Part shown: one piece after another, positions 16,615-24,213 of the stretch | Layout of the letters: each line of letters opens with the position of its first letter | Position numbering within the stretch: the stretch's first letter is position 1 | NCBI RefSeq assembly: GCF_937934665.1 | Contig: NZ_CALGYW010000112.1 | Coordinates: 1 to 26,483, forward strand | DNA from: an uncultured Anaerococcus sp. | GTDB lineage: Bacteria > Bacillota > Clostridia > Tissierellales > Peptoniphilaceae | Direction of reading: 5' to 3' | DNA length: 26,483 nucleotides | Position numbers and translations under genes: made by a program | The notes under the pieces: model-generated | Told to the model about the DNA's origin: nothing | Database searches by the model: none | The model's input: only the letters and a program-made list of their open reading frames with translations

Positions 16615-17712
16615 ATGGCAAATATTAACATTGATATGGACAACAATTCTTTAGCTAAGATAAAAGTTATAGGTGTTGGTGGTGGTGGAAATAACGCTAT
16701 CAGCAGGATGAGAGACAATGGACTATCAGGAGTAGAGTTTTTAGCACTTAATACAGACTTGCAAACTCTTCAAGAATCAAATGCAGATGTTAGACTTCAA
16801 ATCGGTGAAAAACTAACAAGAGGTCTAGGAGCTGGTGCAAATCCAAGTGTTGGAGAAAAAGCAGCTGAAGAATCTAAGGGTGAAATTGAAGAAGCAATAA
16901 AGGGTGCAGACATGGTCTTTATCACAGCTGGTATGGGCGGTGGTACAGGTACAGGAGCTGCTCCAGTTGTAGCCCAAGTTGCTAAGGAAATGGACATCCT
17001 AACTGTAGGTGTAGTTACTAAACCATTTACCTTTGAAGGTAGAAAGAGAGCTACCCAAGCAGAAGGTGGTATCGAAAAACTTAAGGAAAATGTAGATACA
17101 CTTATTACTATTCCAAATGATAGACTACTACAAATTGTTGAAAAAAGAACATCAATGGTAGAAGCCTTCCAAATGGCTGACCAAGTTTTAATGGATGCAG
17201 TAAGTGGTATTTCAGAACTAATAGCAGTACCAAACGTAATTAACCTTGACTTTGCTGACGTTGAGTCAATCATGAGCGATCAAGGTATTGCCCACATGGG
17301 TATTGGTAGGGCAAGCGGTGAAAATAGAGCTGTTGATGCTGCCAAAGCTGCAGTAAATTCTCCACTTCTTGAAACAAGCATCGAGGGAGCAAATGCTGTT
17401 TTACTTAACGTAACAGCAGCAGAAGTAGGCTTAATGGAAGCAAACGAAGCAGCAGAATTAATTAGAGAAGCTATAGATTCTGATGCAAATATCATCTTTG
17501 GTGTTGGCCAAGACGAATCACTAGGAGATGATATTAAGATAACAGTTATAGCTACAGGTTTTGATACCAATGCTAAATCTCGTAGAGCTGATAGAAATTC
17601 TGCTAAGTCAGAAGAGCTAAGAGCTCCACAAAGAAATACCCAAGCTAACAAACAAACAAGAAGATCATCAAATCCATTTGATGACATTGATCTTCCAGAT
17701 TTCTTAAAATAA
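16615..17712 (+). CDS. ftsZ: Cell-division GTPase FtsZ
   Basis: This is a 365-residue tubulin homologue that assembles the cytokinetic ring. It has IKVIGVGGGGNNAISRM at the nucleotide pocket, the tubulin signature GGGTGTG (108-114), and the T7 loop NLDFAD (210-215) with the catalytic Asp pair Asp212 and Asp215. A linker rich in Arg, Ser, Asn and Gln (about 318-352) precedes the C-terminal peptide DDIDLPDFLK, which binds membrane tethers such as FtsA or SepF. I chose the ATG at 16615, 4 nt after GGGGGA, and not the in-frame ATG at 16603, which lies inside that ribosome site's surroundings. Codon use is more biased than in its neighbours, as expected for high expression. nrdR starts 1 nt after the stop. 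Confidence 0.98.
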   Translation: MANINIDMDNNSLAKIKVIGVGGGGNNAISRMRDNGLSGVEFLALNTDLQTLQESNADVRLQIGEKLTRGLGAGANPSVGEKAAEESKGEIEEAIKGADMVFITAGMGGGTGTGAAPVVAQVAKEMDILTVGVVTKPFTFEGRKRATQAEGGIEKLKENVDTLITIPNDRLLQIVEKRTSMVEAFQMADQVLMDAVSGISELIAVPNVINLDFADVESIMSDQGIAHMGIGRASGENRAVDAAKAAVNSPLLETSIEGANAVLLNVTAAEVGLMEANEAAELIREAIDSDANIIFGVGQDESLGDDIKITVIATGFDTNAKSRRADRNSAKSEELRAPQRNTQANKQTRRSSNPFDDIDLPDFLK

Positions 17713-17713
17713 T

Positions 17714-18187
17714 ATGAGATGTCCCTATTGCAATTCAAACAATACTAGGGTAGTTGATTCAAGGTCTACTGATGATGACAGGGCCATCCGCAGGAGAAGA
17801 CTCTGTGAAGATTGTGATAAAAGATTTTCTACCTATGAAAGGTATGAAGATTCTACGGTCATGATAGTAAAAAAAGATAATACCAGGGAGGCATTTGACC
17901 CAAGAAAGGTCATCTCAGGTATAGTAAAATCCTGTCAAAAACGTCCGGTATCTATGGATGAGATAGAAAAAGTAGCAAAAAATATCGAAACTAAGGTTAA
18001 CCACACTGGTAAAAAAGAAGTGACTTCAACATATATAGGTGAGCTTGTCATGGATGAGCTAAAAGAACTTGACTCCGTTGCCTATGTCAGATTTGCTTCT
18101 GTTTATAGGGAATTTAAGGATTTGGAGTCCTTTTATGAAGAGATTGTAAATTTAAAAGATGATGGAGCTTGCACAAAGTGTGAATAA
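17714..18187 (+). CDS. nrdR: Transcriptional repressor NrdR
   Basis: This is a 157-residue ATP/dATP-sensing repressor of ribonucleotide-reductase genes. It has the N-terminal zinc ribbon with Cys3, Cys6, Cys31 and Cys34 (MRCPYC ... RLCEDC), the Arg-rich DNA-contact segment RRRR (26-29), and an ATP-cone domain (about 49-139). The last residues, CTKCE, are read from the left arm of the structured repeat at 18165-18337: the stop codon (18185-18187) lies inside the conserved block shared with copy 1. The tail may therefore have been created by repeat insertion. The ATG follows the ftsZ stop by 1 nt. NrdR-box operators are not expected here and I saw none; its targets lie elsewhere. Confidence 0.97.
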   Translation: MRCPYCNSNNTRVVDSRSTDDDRAIRRRRLCEDCDKRFSTYERYEDSTVMIVKKDNTREAFDPRKVISGIVKSCQKRPVSMDEIEKVAKNIETKVNHTGKKEVTSTYIGELVMDELKELDSVAYVRFASVYREFKDLESFYEEIVNLKDDGACTKCE

Positions 18188-18337
18188 TTATCGTCCCCTA
18201 ATCATAGGCTAGTAAGGAAGTTATCTTCTAAAGGCCGGAAAGGCTACTTAAGCCGCCGGCCCTTAGAAGATGACATTCTTCTAGGAATCTTTGATTGGTA
18301 GGGACGATTTGTTCATACTACGGCAGCTTCTTTTTTT
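18165..18337. repeat. Structured GC-rich hairpin repeat, copy 2
   Basis: This is the second copy of the element at 80-283. The left end carries TGTGAATAATTATCGTCC (18179-18196, identical to copy 1) and the right end GGGACGATTT (18301-18310, identical). The outer arms are GAGCTTGC against GGCAGCTTC plus seven T. Inside, TTATCTTCTAAAGGCCGG (18222-18239 region) pairs with CCGGCCCTTAGAAGATGA (18256-18274 region), capped by GGCT-ACTTAA-GCC. The interior sequence differs from copy 1 yet folds the same way, which suggests the fold is what is kept. The element contains the nrdR stop codon. Its T-run ends just before the rarA ribosome site, so it can act as a terminator or as a control point for rarA-asnS-leuS. 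Confidence 0.75.
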
Positions 18338-18348
18338 AAGGGAGTTTT

Positions 18349-19668
18349 ATGGATTTATTTGAGTTAAATAGAAAAATTGAAATGGAAAAATCTCGCCCCC
18401 TAGCTGATAGGCTTAGACCAAAGACTCTTGATGTCTACATAGGCCAAGACCACCTCGTTGGAGAGGGTAAGATTATAAGAAGGATGATCAAGGCCGATAG
18501 GATTTATTCGATGATTTTTTATGGGCCACCAGGAGTGGGAAAGACCACCCTTGCTAAGATTATCTCAAATTCTACTCATATGGCCTTTGAAGAAGTATCT
18601 GCAGTTGCAAGTGGTATAGCTGACTTAAGGGAAAAAATCCAGATTGCCAAGGATAACTTGTCATACGAGAATAAAAAAACAATTTTATTTGTAGATGAGA
18701 TCCACAGGTTTAATAAAAGTCAGCAAGACTACCTCCTACCCTTTGTAGAGGCTGGCACCATTACCCTCATAGGAGCAACTACAGAAAATCCCTACTTTGA
18801 GGTAAATAAGGCCCTAATTTCAAGGATGTATGTTTTTGAATTAAAGGAACTTACAGATAAAAACCTAAGTGACCTTATTGACCTTGCCCTAAATACAGAT
18901 GAGGTTTTAACAAGTAAAAATATCATCTTAGATAAAAAAGCCAGGGATAAATTAATAAAATATTCAAATGGAGATTCTAGAGCGCTTTTAAATGCCTTAG
19001 AAATTGCTATATTTTCAGAAAATGAAAAAGATGGTAGAATAGAAATAGACTCTGAAACTATAGAGAATTCTACAACAAAAAAGATTGCTGTCTACGATAA
19101 AAATGGTGATAGGCACTACGATACTATTTCAGCCTTTATAAAAAGCATGAGGGGATCAGATATAGATGCGGCACTTTTTTATCTGGCTAAGATGTTAAAC
19201 TCAGGTGAAGACATTAAATTTATAGCAAGAAGGATGATTATTTTTGCGGCAGAGGATATATCAAATGCAGATCCCTATGCCCTAGTTTTAGCAAATTCAA
19301 CCTTTGAGGCTGTAAATAAGATAGGTATGCCTGAAGCAAGGATAATACTAGCTCAGACTGTAACCTACCTAGCAGCAGCCGTAAAGAGCAATTCTACTTA
19401 TTTAGCTATAGATAAAGCACTTGATTTTGTAAAAAATAACCAAGACAAAATAGTACCAAATAAATTAAAAGATAGCCACTATGCGGGTAGTAAAAATCTT
19501 ATCAAGGAAGAATACTTATATCCCCACGACCATGGTGGCTACGTAAATACATCTTACCTGCCAGATGATTTTGTTGGTGAAAAATTTTATCAAGCAAAAT
19601 ATCTTGGCTATGAAAAAGAAATGATTGAAAGATTAGAAAAAATAAAGGAAGGCAAAAATGAAGATTAG
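18349..19668 (+). CDS. rarA: Replication-associated recombination protein A (MgsA/RarA AAA+ ATPase)
   Basis: This is a 439-residue AAA+ ATPase of the clamp-loader-like RarA family, which acts at stalled replication forks. It starts with PLADRLRPKTLDVYIGQDHLVG, has Walker A GPPGVGKT (59-66), Walker B LFVDEIHR (113-120), sensor I GATTENPYFE and an arginine-finger region ISRMYVFEL. The C-terminal half (about 250-430) is the helical tetramerisation domain, with RRMIIFAAEDISNADP and HYAGSKNL blocks typical of the family. The ATG at 18349 has AAGGGAG 4 nt upstream, placed directly after the T-run of the structured repeat. The gene overlaps asnS by 11 nt, so all three genes to leuS are likely one transcript. 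I see no separate promoter between the repeat and the start codon. Confidence 0.96.
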   Translation: MDLFELNRKIEMEKSRPLADRLRPKTLDVYIGQDHLVGEGKIIRRMIKADRIYSMIFYGPPGVGKTTLAKIISNSTHMAFEEVSAVASGIADLREKIQIAKDNLSYENKKTILFVDEIHRFNKSQQDYLLPFVEAGTITLIGATTENPYFEVNKALISRMYVFELKELTDKNLSDLIDLALNTDEVLTSKNIILDKKARDKLIKYSNGDSRALLNALEIAIFSENEKDGRIEIDSETIENSTTKKIAVYDKNGDRHYDTISAFIKSMRGSDIDAALFYLAKMLNSGEDIKFIARRMIIFAAEDISNADPYALVLANSTFEAVNKIGMPEARIILAQTVTYLAAAVKSNSTYLAIDKALDFVKNNQDKIVPNKLKDSHYAGSKNLIKEEYLYPHDHGGYVNTSYLPDDFVGEKFYQAKYLGYEKEMIERLEKIKEGKNED

Positions 19669-21046
19669 AAAATTAATTAATGAAGCAGAAAGCTTTGTTG
19701 ACAAAGAAATTGAAATCGAAGGTTGGATAAGAAACTCAAGATTTAGTAAAAACGTTGGGTTCATTGACCTAAACGATGGTTCTACCTTTAAGAACCTTCA
19801 AGTTGTAGTTGGAAAAGATATGGAAAACTACGAAGAGCTTGATAAACAACACCTATCAGCTTCTTTAGAGGTTCATGGTAAGTTTGTTAAAACAGGCAAT
19901 AACAAAAACCCTTATGAAATTCAAGCAAGCAAGGTTACAGTTTTAGGTGAATCATCAGAAAAATTCCCAATCCAAAAACAAAGACAAACCTTTGAATTTA
20001 TGAGAACTATCCCACATCTAAGATCAAGGACAAACACCTACAGGGCAGTATTTAGACTTCGTTCAATACTAGCCTATGCTCTTCATAAGTTCTTCCAAGA
20101 AAGAGACTTTGTCTATGTAAACCCACCAATAATCACAGCAAGCGATGCTGAAGGTGCAGGAGAGATGTTTAACGTAACAACAATTGACCCAAATGATCCA
20201 CCAAAGGGAGTTGATGGCAAGGTTGATTATAGCAAAGATTTCTTTAACAAAAAATCTTACATGACCGTATCTGGTCAATTAGAGGCAGAAGATTATGCTC
20301 TTTCCTTTGGTAATGTTTATACATTTGGGCCTACTTTCAGGGCAGAAGTTTCAAACACACCAAGACACGCTGCAGAATTCTGGATGCTAGAGCCTGAAAT
20401 GGCCTTTGCAGACTACAATGTATGTATGGATACAGCTGAAGATATGATAAAATACGCCATTGACTATATCTTAGAAAATGCCAAAGATGAAATGGAATTT
20501 TTCAACAAATGGATAGACAAGGGCTTAATAGAAAGATTAACAAAACTACGCGATTCTGAATTTGCAAGAATTACCTATACAAAGGCAATTGAACTTCTTA
20601 AGGAATCTGGCGAGAAATTTGAATTCCCAGTTGAGTGGGGCATGGACCTACAAACTGAACACGAAAGATACCTATCAGAAAAAATCGTTGATGGACCAGT
20701 ATTTGTAACAGACTATCCAAAGGATATCAAGGCCTTCTATATGAAGAGAAATGACGATGGCAAGACTGTTGCAGCCTTTGATATGCTAGTACCAGGAGTA
20801 GGCGAACTAATCGGTGGCTCACAAAGGGAAGAAAGATATGATGAGCTTGTAAAATCCATGGAAGACAATGGCCTAAACCCAGAAGAATACCAAAACTATC
20901 TTGATCTTAGAAGATTTGGTACAGTTGTTCATTCAGGATTCGGTCTAGGATTTGAAAGAGCTATGATGTATGTAACAGGCATGAAAAACATCAGAGACGT
21001 AATAGCTTATCCAAGATATGTAAATGCCTTTGCCAACCAAAACTAG
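19658..21046 (+). CDS. asnS: Asparaginyl-tRNA synthetase
   Basis: This is a 462-residue class II aminoacyl-tRNA synthetase. The N-terminal OB-fold anticodon-binding domain has VDKEIEIEGWIRNSRF and VGFIDLNDGS. The catalytic core shows motif 2 (FGPTFRAEVSNTPRHAAEF) and motif 3 (FGLGFERAMMYVTG). The Asn form is favoured over Asp by the RAE-SNT-RH-AEFWMLEPEMAF pattern, and the C-terminal MKNIRDVIAYPR is typical of AsnRS. The start lies 11 nt inside the end of rarA with GAAGG upstream. Having AsnRS suggests direct Asn-tRNA charging, at least in part, instead of only the GatCAB route. The stop codon overlaps the AGGAGG site of leuS. Confidence 0.97.
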   Translation: MKIRKLINEAESFVDKEIEIEGWIRNSRFSKNVGFIDLNDGSTFKNLQVVVGKDMENYEELDKQHLSASLEVHGKFVKTGNNKNPYEIQASKVTVLGESSEKFPIQKQRQTFEFMRTIPHLRSRTNTYRAVFRLRSILAYALHKFFQERDFVYVNPPIITASDAEGAGEMFNVTTIDPNDPPKGVDGKVDYSKDFFNKKSYMTVSGQLEAEDYALSFGNVYTFGPTFRAEVSNTPRHAAEFWMLEPEMAFADYNVCMDTAEDMIKYAIDYILENAKDEMEFFNKWIDKGLIERLTKLRDSEFARITYTKAIELLKESGEKFEFPVEWGMDLQTEHERYLSEKIVDGPVFVTDYPKDIKAFYMKRNDDGKTVAAFDMLVPGVGELIGGSQREERYDELVKSMEDNGLNPEEYQNYLDLRRFGTVVHSGFGLGFERAMMYVTGMKNIRDVIAYPRYVNAFANQN

Positions 21047-21054
21047 GAGGAAAG

Positions 21055-23457
21055 ATGAAGGAATATAATCCAAATGCTATTGAGAAAAAATGGCAAAAAA
21101 TCTGGAAAGACGAAAAAACTTTTAAATCAGAAATAGATTCTAATAAGAAAAAGTTCTACCCACTTGTAGAATTTCCTTACCCATCAGGTCAAGGCCTTCA
21201 CGTTGGCCACCCTCGTCCATATACAGCCATAGACGTTGTAGCTCGTAAGAGAAGGTTTGAAGGCGAAAATGTAATGTATACCATGGGTTGGGATGCCTTT
21301 GGTCTTCCAGCAGAAAACTACGCTATAGAAAATAAAATTCATCCAGCAATCATTACAGAAAAAAACATAGACCATTTTAGGGGACAAATGGAGTCTATCG
21401 GTTTCTCCTTTGATTGGGATAGGGAAATAAATACAACTGATCCTGACTATTATAAGTGGACTCAGTGGATTTTCTTACAAATGTATAAAAAAGGTCTTGC
21501 CTATAAGGCTGAAACATCAGTAAACTGGTGTCCATCTTGTCTTGTTGGTCTTGCTAACGAAGAGGTAGTAGATGGCAAGTGTGAAAGATGCGGATCTGAT
21601 GTAGAACATAAGCTTAAAAACCAATGGATGCTAAAGATAACTGCCTACGCAGATAGGCTAATTGACGATTTAGACGAGGTTGATTTTGAAAATAGAATAA
21701 AAACTAGCCAAATTAATTGGATAGGTAGAAGCCACGGTGCTGATGTTAATTTCAAAATCAAAGATAAGGAAGAAGAGCTAACGGTTTATACTACAAGGCC
21801 TGACACCATCTTTGGTGTATCCTATATGGTTGTTTCTCCAGAACACCCAATTTTAGAAAAATACAAAGACGAAATAAAAAATTATGAAGACATTGTAGAC
21901 TATAAGCACCAAGCAAGTCTAAAATCTGACTTTGAAAGATCAGAATTAAATAAGGATAAAACTGGTGTCATGATAGATGGTCTTTCAGCGATTAACCCAC
22001 TGAATGAAAAAGAAATTCCAATTTGGGTTTCTGACTATGTTTTAATGGGCTATGGTACTGGAGCTATAATGGCAGTACCAGCTCACGACGAACGTGACTT
22101 TGAATTTGCTAAGAAATTTGAAATGCCAATCATACCTGTTTATGACTCAGAAGAAGACCTTCCTGTAACAGATATAGAAAAAGGAACTTCTATTAATTCA
22201 GACTTCCTAAACGGTCTAAGTGCAAGCGATGCTAAGAAAAAGGCCATCGAATATATAGAAGAAAATAATTTAGGTGAAGCCAAGATAAATTATAAGCTAC
22301 GTGACTGGGTATTTTCTAGACAAAGATACTGGGGAGAGCCAATCCCAATGGTATACTGCGAAGATTGTGGATGGGTACCAGTAGATGAAAAAGACCTACC
22401 AGTAAAATTACCTGAAATTGAGTCTTACACACCGACAGCCACAGGTGAATCTCCACTAGCAAAGATTGACGAATTTGTAAATACAACTTGCCCACACTGC
22501 GGCAAGCCTGCTAAAAGAGAAACAGATACCATGCCACAATGGGCAGGATCTTCTTGGTACTACCTAAGATATGCAGATCCTCATAATAGTGAAGCTCTTG
22601 CAAGCAAGGAAGCCCTAGACTACTTTACACCTGTTGATTGGTATAACGGGGGAATGGAACATACTACTCTCCACCTACTTTATTCAAGATTTTGGCATAA
22701 GGTTTTATATGATATTGGAGTAGTTCCAACCAAAGAACCATACATGAAAAGAACAAGCCACGGCATGATCTTAGGACCAGATGGGCAAAAGATGAGCAAA
22801 TCTCGTGGTAATGTCATAAATCCAGATGATATAATAAGGGACTTTGGTGCTGACACCCTAAGAACCTACGAAATGTTTATGGGGGACTTCTCATCAGTTG
22901 CCAAGTGGTCAGATGAGGGGGTTAAGGGTTGTAGAAAATATCTTGAAAGAGTTTATAACCTCTTAGACCTTGTAGAAGACGGGGATTTTTATTCTAAAGA
23001 ACTAGAAATCCTAACCAACCAAACCATCAAAAAGGTAAGCGAAGATTATGAAAATCTTAAGTTTAATACTGCTATTGCTCAGCTAATGACCCTTTCAAAT
23101 GAGATGAGATCACTTGGAAAAATCACAAGTAAAGATTTTAAAACCTATATCACTTTATTAAACCCGGTTGCTCCTCACCTTACAGAAGAGCTTTGGGAAA
23201 TGGCAGGTTTTGAAGGAAGGCTTAACGAAACAATCTGGCCAAGCTTTGATGAAAATAAGCTAAGCCTTGATACAGTAGAGCTTCCTGTCCAAGTAAATGG
23301 CAAGATGCGTGGCAAGATCAAGATATCAAAAACTGCATCTAAAGAAGAAGCCTTAGACCTTGCAAACGAAGATAAGAACGTAAAAACCTATATAGAAGGC
23401 AAAGACTTTAGAAAAGTCATCTATGTGCCAGGTAAAATCTTAAATATAGTTGTGTAA
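21055..23457 (+). CDS. leuS: Leucyl-tRNA synthetase
   Basis: This is an 800-residue class I synthetase, at the short end for bacterial LeuRS. The catalytic core has the HIGH-type motif HVGH (49-52) and the KMSKS motif (579-583). The CP1 editing domain (about 220-400) shows TTRPDTIFGVSYMVVSPEH and GTGAIMAVPAHDERD, the residues that clear mischarged tRNA. There are three CxxC zinc-knuckle-like pairs: CPSC and CERC near 160-180, and CPHC near 480. The C-terminal part has an anticodon-binding helix bundle and a small end domain (LPVQVNGKMRGKI). AGGAGG (21045-21050) precedes the ATG at 4 nt. A terminator follows the stop. No T-box leader is seen upstream of this operon. Confidence 0.98.
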   Translation: MKEYNPNAIEKKWQKIWKDEKTFKSEIDSNKKKFYPLVEFPYPSGQGLHVGHPRPYTAIDVVARKRRFEGENVMYTMGWDAFGLPAENYAIENKIHPAIITEKNIDHFRGQMESIGFSFDWDREINTTDPDYYKWTQWIFLQMYKKGLAYKAETSVNWCPSCLVGLANEEVVDGKCERCGSDVEHKLKNQWMLKITAYADRLIDDLDEVDFENRIKTSQINWIGRSHGADVNFKIKDKEEELTVYTTRPDTIFGVSYMVVSPEHPILEKYKDEIKNYEDIVDYKHQASLKSDFERSELNKDKTGVMIDGLSAINPLNEKEIPIWVSDYVLMGYGTGAIMAVPAHDERDFEFAKKFEMPIIPVYDSEEDLPVTDIEKGTSINSDFLNGLSASDAKKKAIEYIEENNLGEAKINYKLRDWVFSRQRYWGEPIPMVYCEDCGWVPVDEKDLPVKLPEIESYTPTATGESPLAKIDEFVNTTCPHCGKPAKRETDTMPQWAGSSWYYLRYADPHNSEALASKEALDYFTPVDWYNGGMEHTTLHLLYSRFWHKVLYDIGVVPTKEPYMKRTSHGMILGPDGQKMSKSRGNVINPDDIIRDFGADTLRTYEMFMGDFSSVAKWSDEGVKGCRKYLERVYNLLDLVEDGDFYSKELEILTNQTIKKVSEDYENLKFNTAIAQLMTLSNEMRSLGKITSKDFKTYITLLNPVAPHLTEELWEMAGFEGRLNETIWPSFDENKLSLDTVELPVQVNGKMRGKIKISKTASKEEALDLANEDKNVKTYIEGKDFRKVIYVPGKILNIVV

Positions 23458-23462
23458 AAATA

Positions 23463-23497
23463 AAAATCCATTGACCAAGAGGTCTTTGGATTTTTTT
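23463..23497 (+). terminator. Rho-independent terminator after leuS
   Basis: AAAATCCA (23463-23470) pairs with TGGATTTT (23487-23494), with an inner GACC/GGTC stem, followed by a run of T. It begins 6 nt after the leuS stop codon and closes the rarA-asnS-leuS transcript. Confidence 0.88.
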
Positions 23498-23550
23498 ATA
23501 AATATCTCTTTACTAAATCTTAATAATGTTATGGTATGATAAGAATGAAA

Positions 23551-23579
23551 TTGACAGGGAAATATGATAGTTGTATGAT
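23551..23579 (+). promoter_or_regulatory. Strong promoter for the TVP38/SdpI-like operon
   Basis: A perfect -35 TTGACA (23551-23556), a 17-nt spacer and a -10 TATGAT (23574-23579, 5 of 6 to consensus). The start of transcription would fall near 23586, inside the spacer of an overlapping inverted repeat. Confidence 0.8.
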
Positions 23580-23600
23580 ACTACTACACACATCATACAA
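23571..23600. promoter_or_regulatory. Inverted repeat (candidate operator) on the -10 box
   Basis: TTGTATGAT (23571-23579) and ATCATACAA (23592-23600) form a perfect 9-bp inverted repeat with a 12-nt centre. The left arm covers the -10 box, so a bound protein would block RNA polymerase. Two more TATGAT copies lie nearby (23535-23540 and 23564-23569). In RNA it could also form a hairpin just before the ribosome site. I cannot name the regulator. Confidence 0.6.
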
Positions 23601-23611
23601 GGTGGTCTTTT

Positions 23612-24205
23612 ATGAAAAAATTAGTAAAAAGTCAAATTTTTAATATTATAGGAGGCATTCTCCTAATCCTTGGTATTTTTTTAGGATATATTGGCTATAA
23701 AAGAGGATACTTTAATTCTCTAGATAACTTTAGAGAACTAATCCTTGCCAAGGGAGCCTGGGGACCCATAGTATTTATGGGATTACAAATTGTCCAAATT
23801 GTAGTACCAGTTATACCTGGAGGACTAACCTGTGTAGCAGGTGTGGTTATTTTTGGAGCTTTTTGGGGCTTTATCTATAATTATATATCGATTTGCCTAG
23901 GTTCCATCCTTGTATTTTTTATTTCAAGGACCTTTGGCAGGTCGATTGTAATAAAGATATTCGGAAAAGATCTCTATGATAAGTATAGGGGCAAACTAAA
24001 TGAGGATAGGTATGATAAATTCTTTGCCCTAGCAATATTTTTACCGGTTGCACCTGACGATTTTCTTTGTTATCTAACAGGTCTTACAGAAATGTCCGTA
24101 AAAAAGTTTATAACAATCATCCTCTTATGTAAACCCCTAAGTATCTTTGCTTATTCTATGGCTTGGGCACTAGGTTTAGACTTTTTAATTAATAAGTACT
24201 TATAG
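23612..24205 (+). CDS. TVP38/TMEM64 (DedA-superfamily) membrane protein
   Basis: This is a 197-residue membrane protein with about five or six hydrophobic segments. The family signature is clear: QIVQIVVPVIPGGLTCVAGVVIFGAFWG (about 58-85, quoted here as two parts around PGG) is the re-entrant VTT/SNARE-associated core. The later LPVAPDDFLCYLTGLTEMSVKKF (about 148-170) is the second half, with Pro-Asp-Asp in place of the usual P(D/N)x. DedA/TVP38 proteins act in membrane lipid handling, and some flip undecaprenyl phosphate or phospholipids; this one's substrate is not known. The ATG at 23612 has AAGGTGG upstream. It is the first gene of a three-gene operon of small membrane proteins. Confidence 0.9.
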   Translation: MKKLVKSQIFNIIGGILLILGIFLGYIGYKRGYFNSLDNFRELILAKGAWGPIVFMGLQIVQIVVPVIPGGLTCVAGVVIFGAFWGFIYNYISICLGSILVFFISRTFGRSIVIKIFGKDLYDKYRGKLNEDRYDKFFALAIFLPVAPDDFLCYLTGLTEMSVKKFITIILLCKPLSIFAYSMAWALGLDFLINKYL

Positions 24206-24213
24206 GAGTAGCA

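Noticed and set aside
16797..17738. Two long open frames antisense to ftsZ and the start of nrdR (158 and 152 codons)
   Set aside because: They mirror the strongly biased codons of ftsZ, have no ribosome site, and the proteins are Ser/Ala/Pro-rich with no family pattern.
18165..18348. T-box or other known riboswitch before the synthetase operon
   Set aside because: No AGGGTGG-type antiterminator core or specifier loop is visible, and the similarity to copy 1 at 80-283 points to a repeat family.
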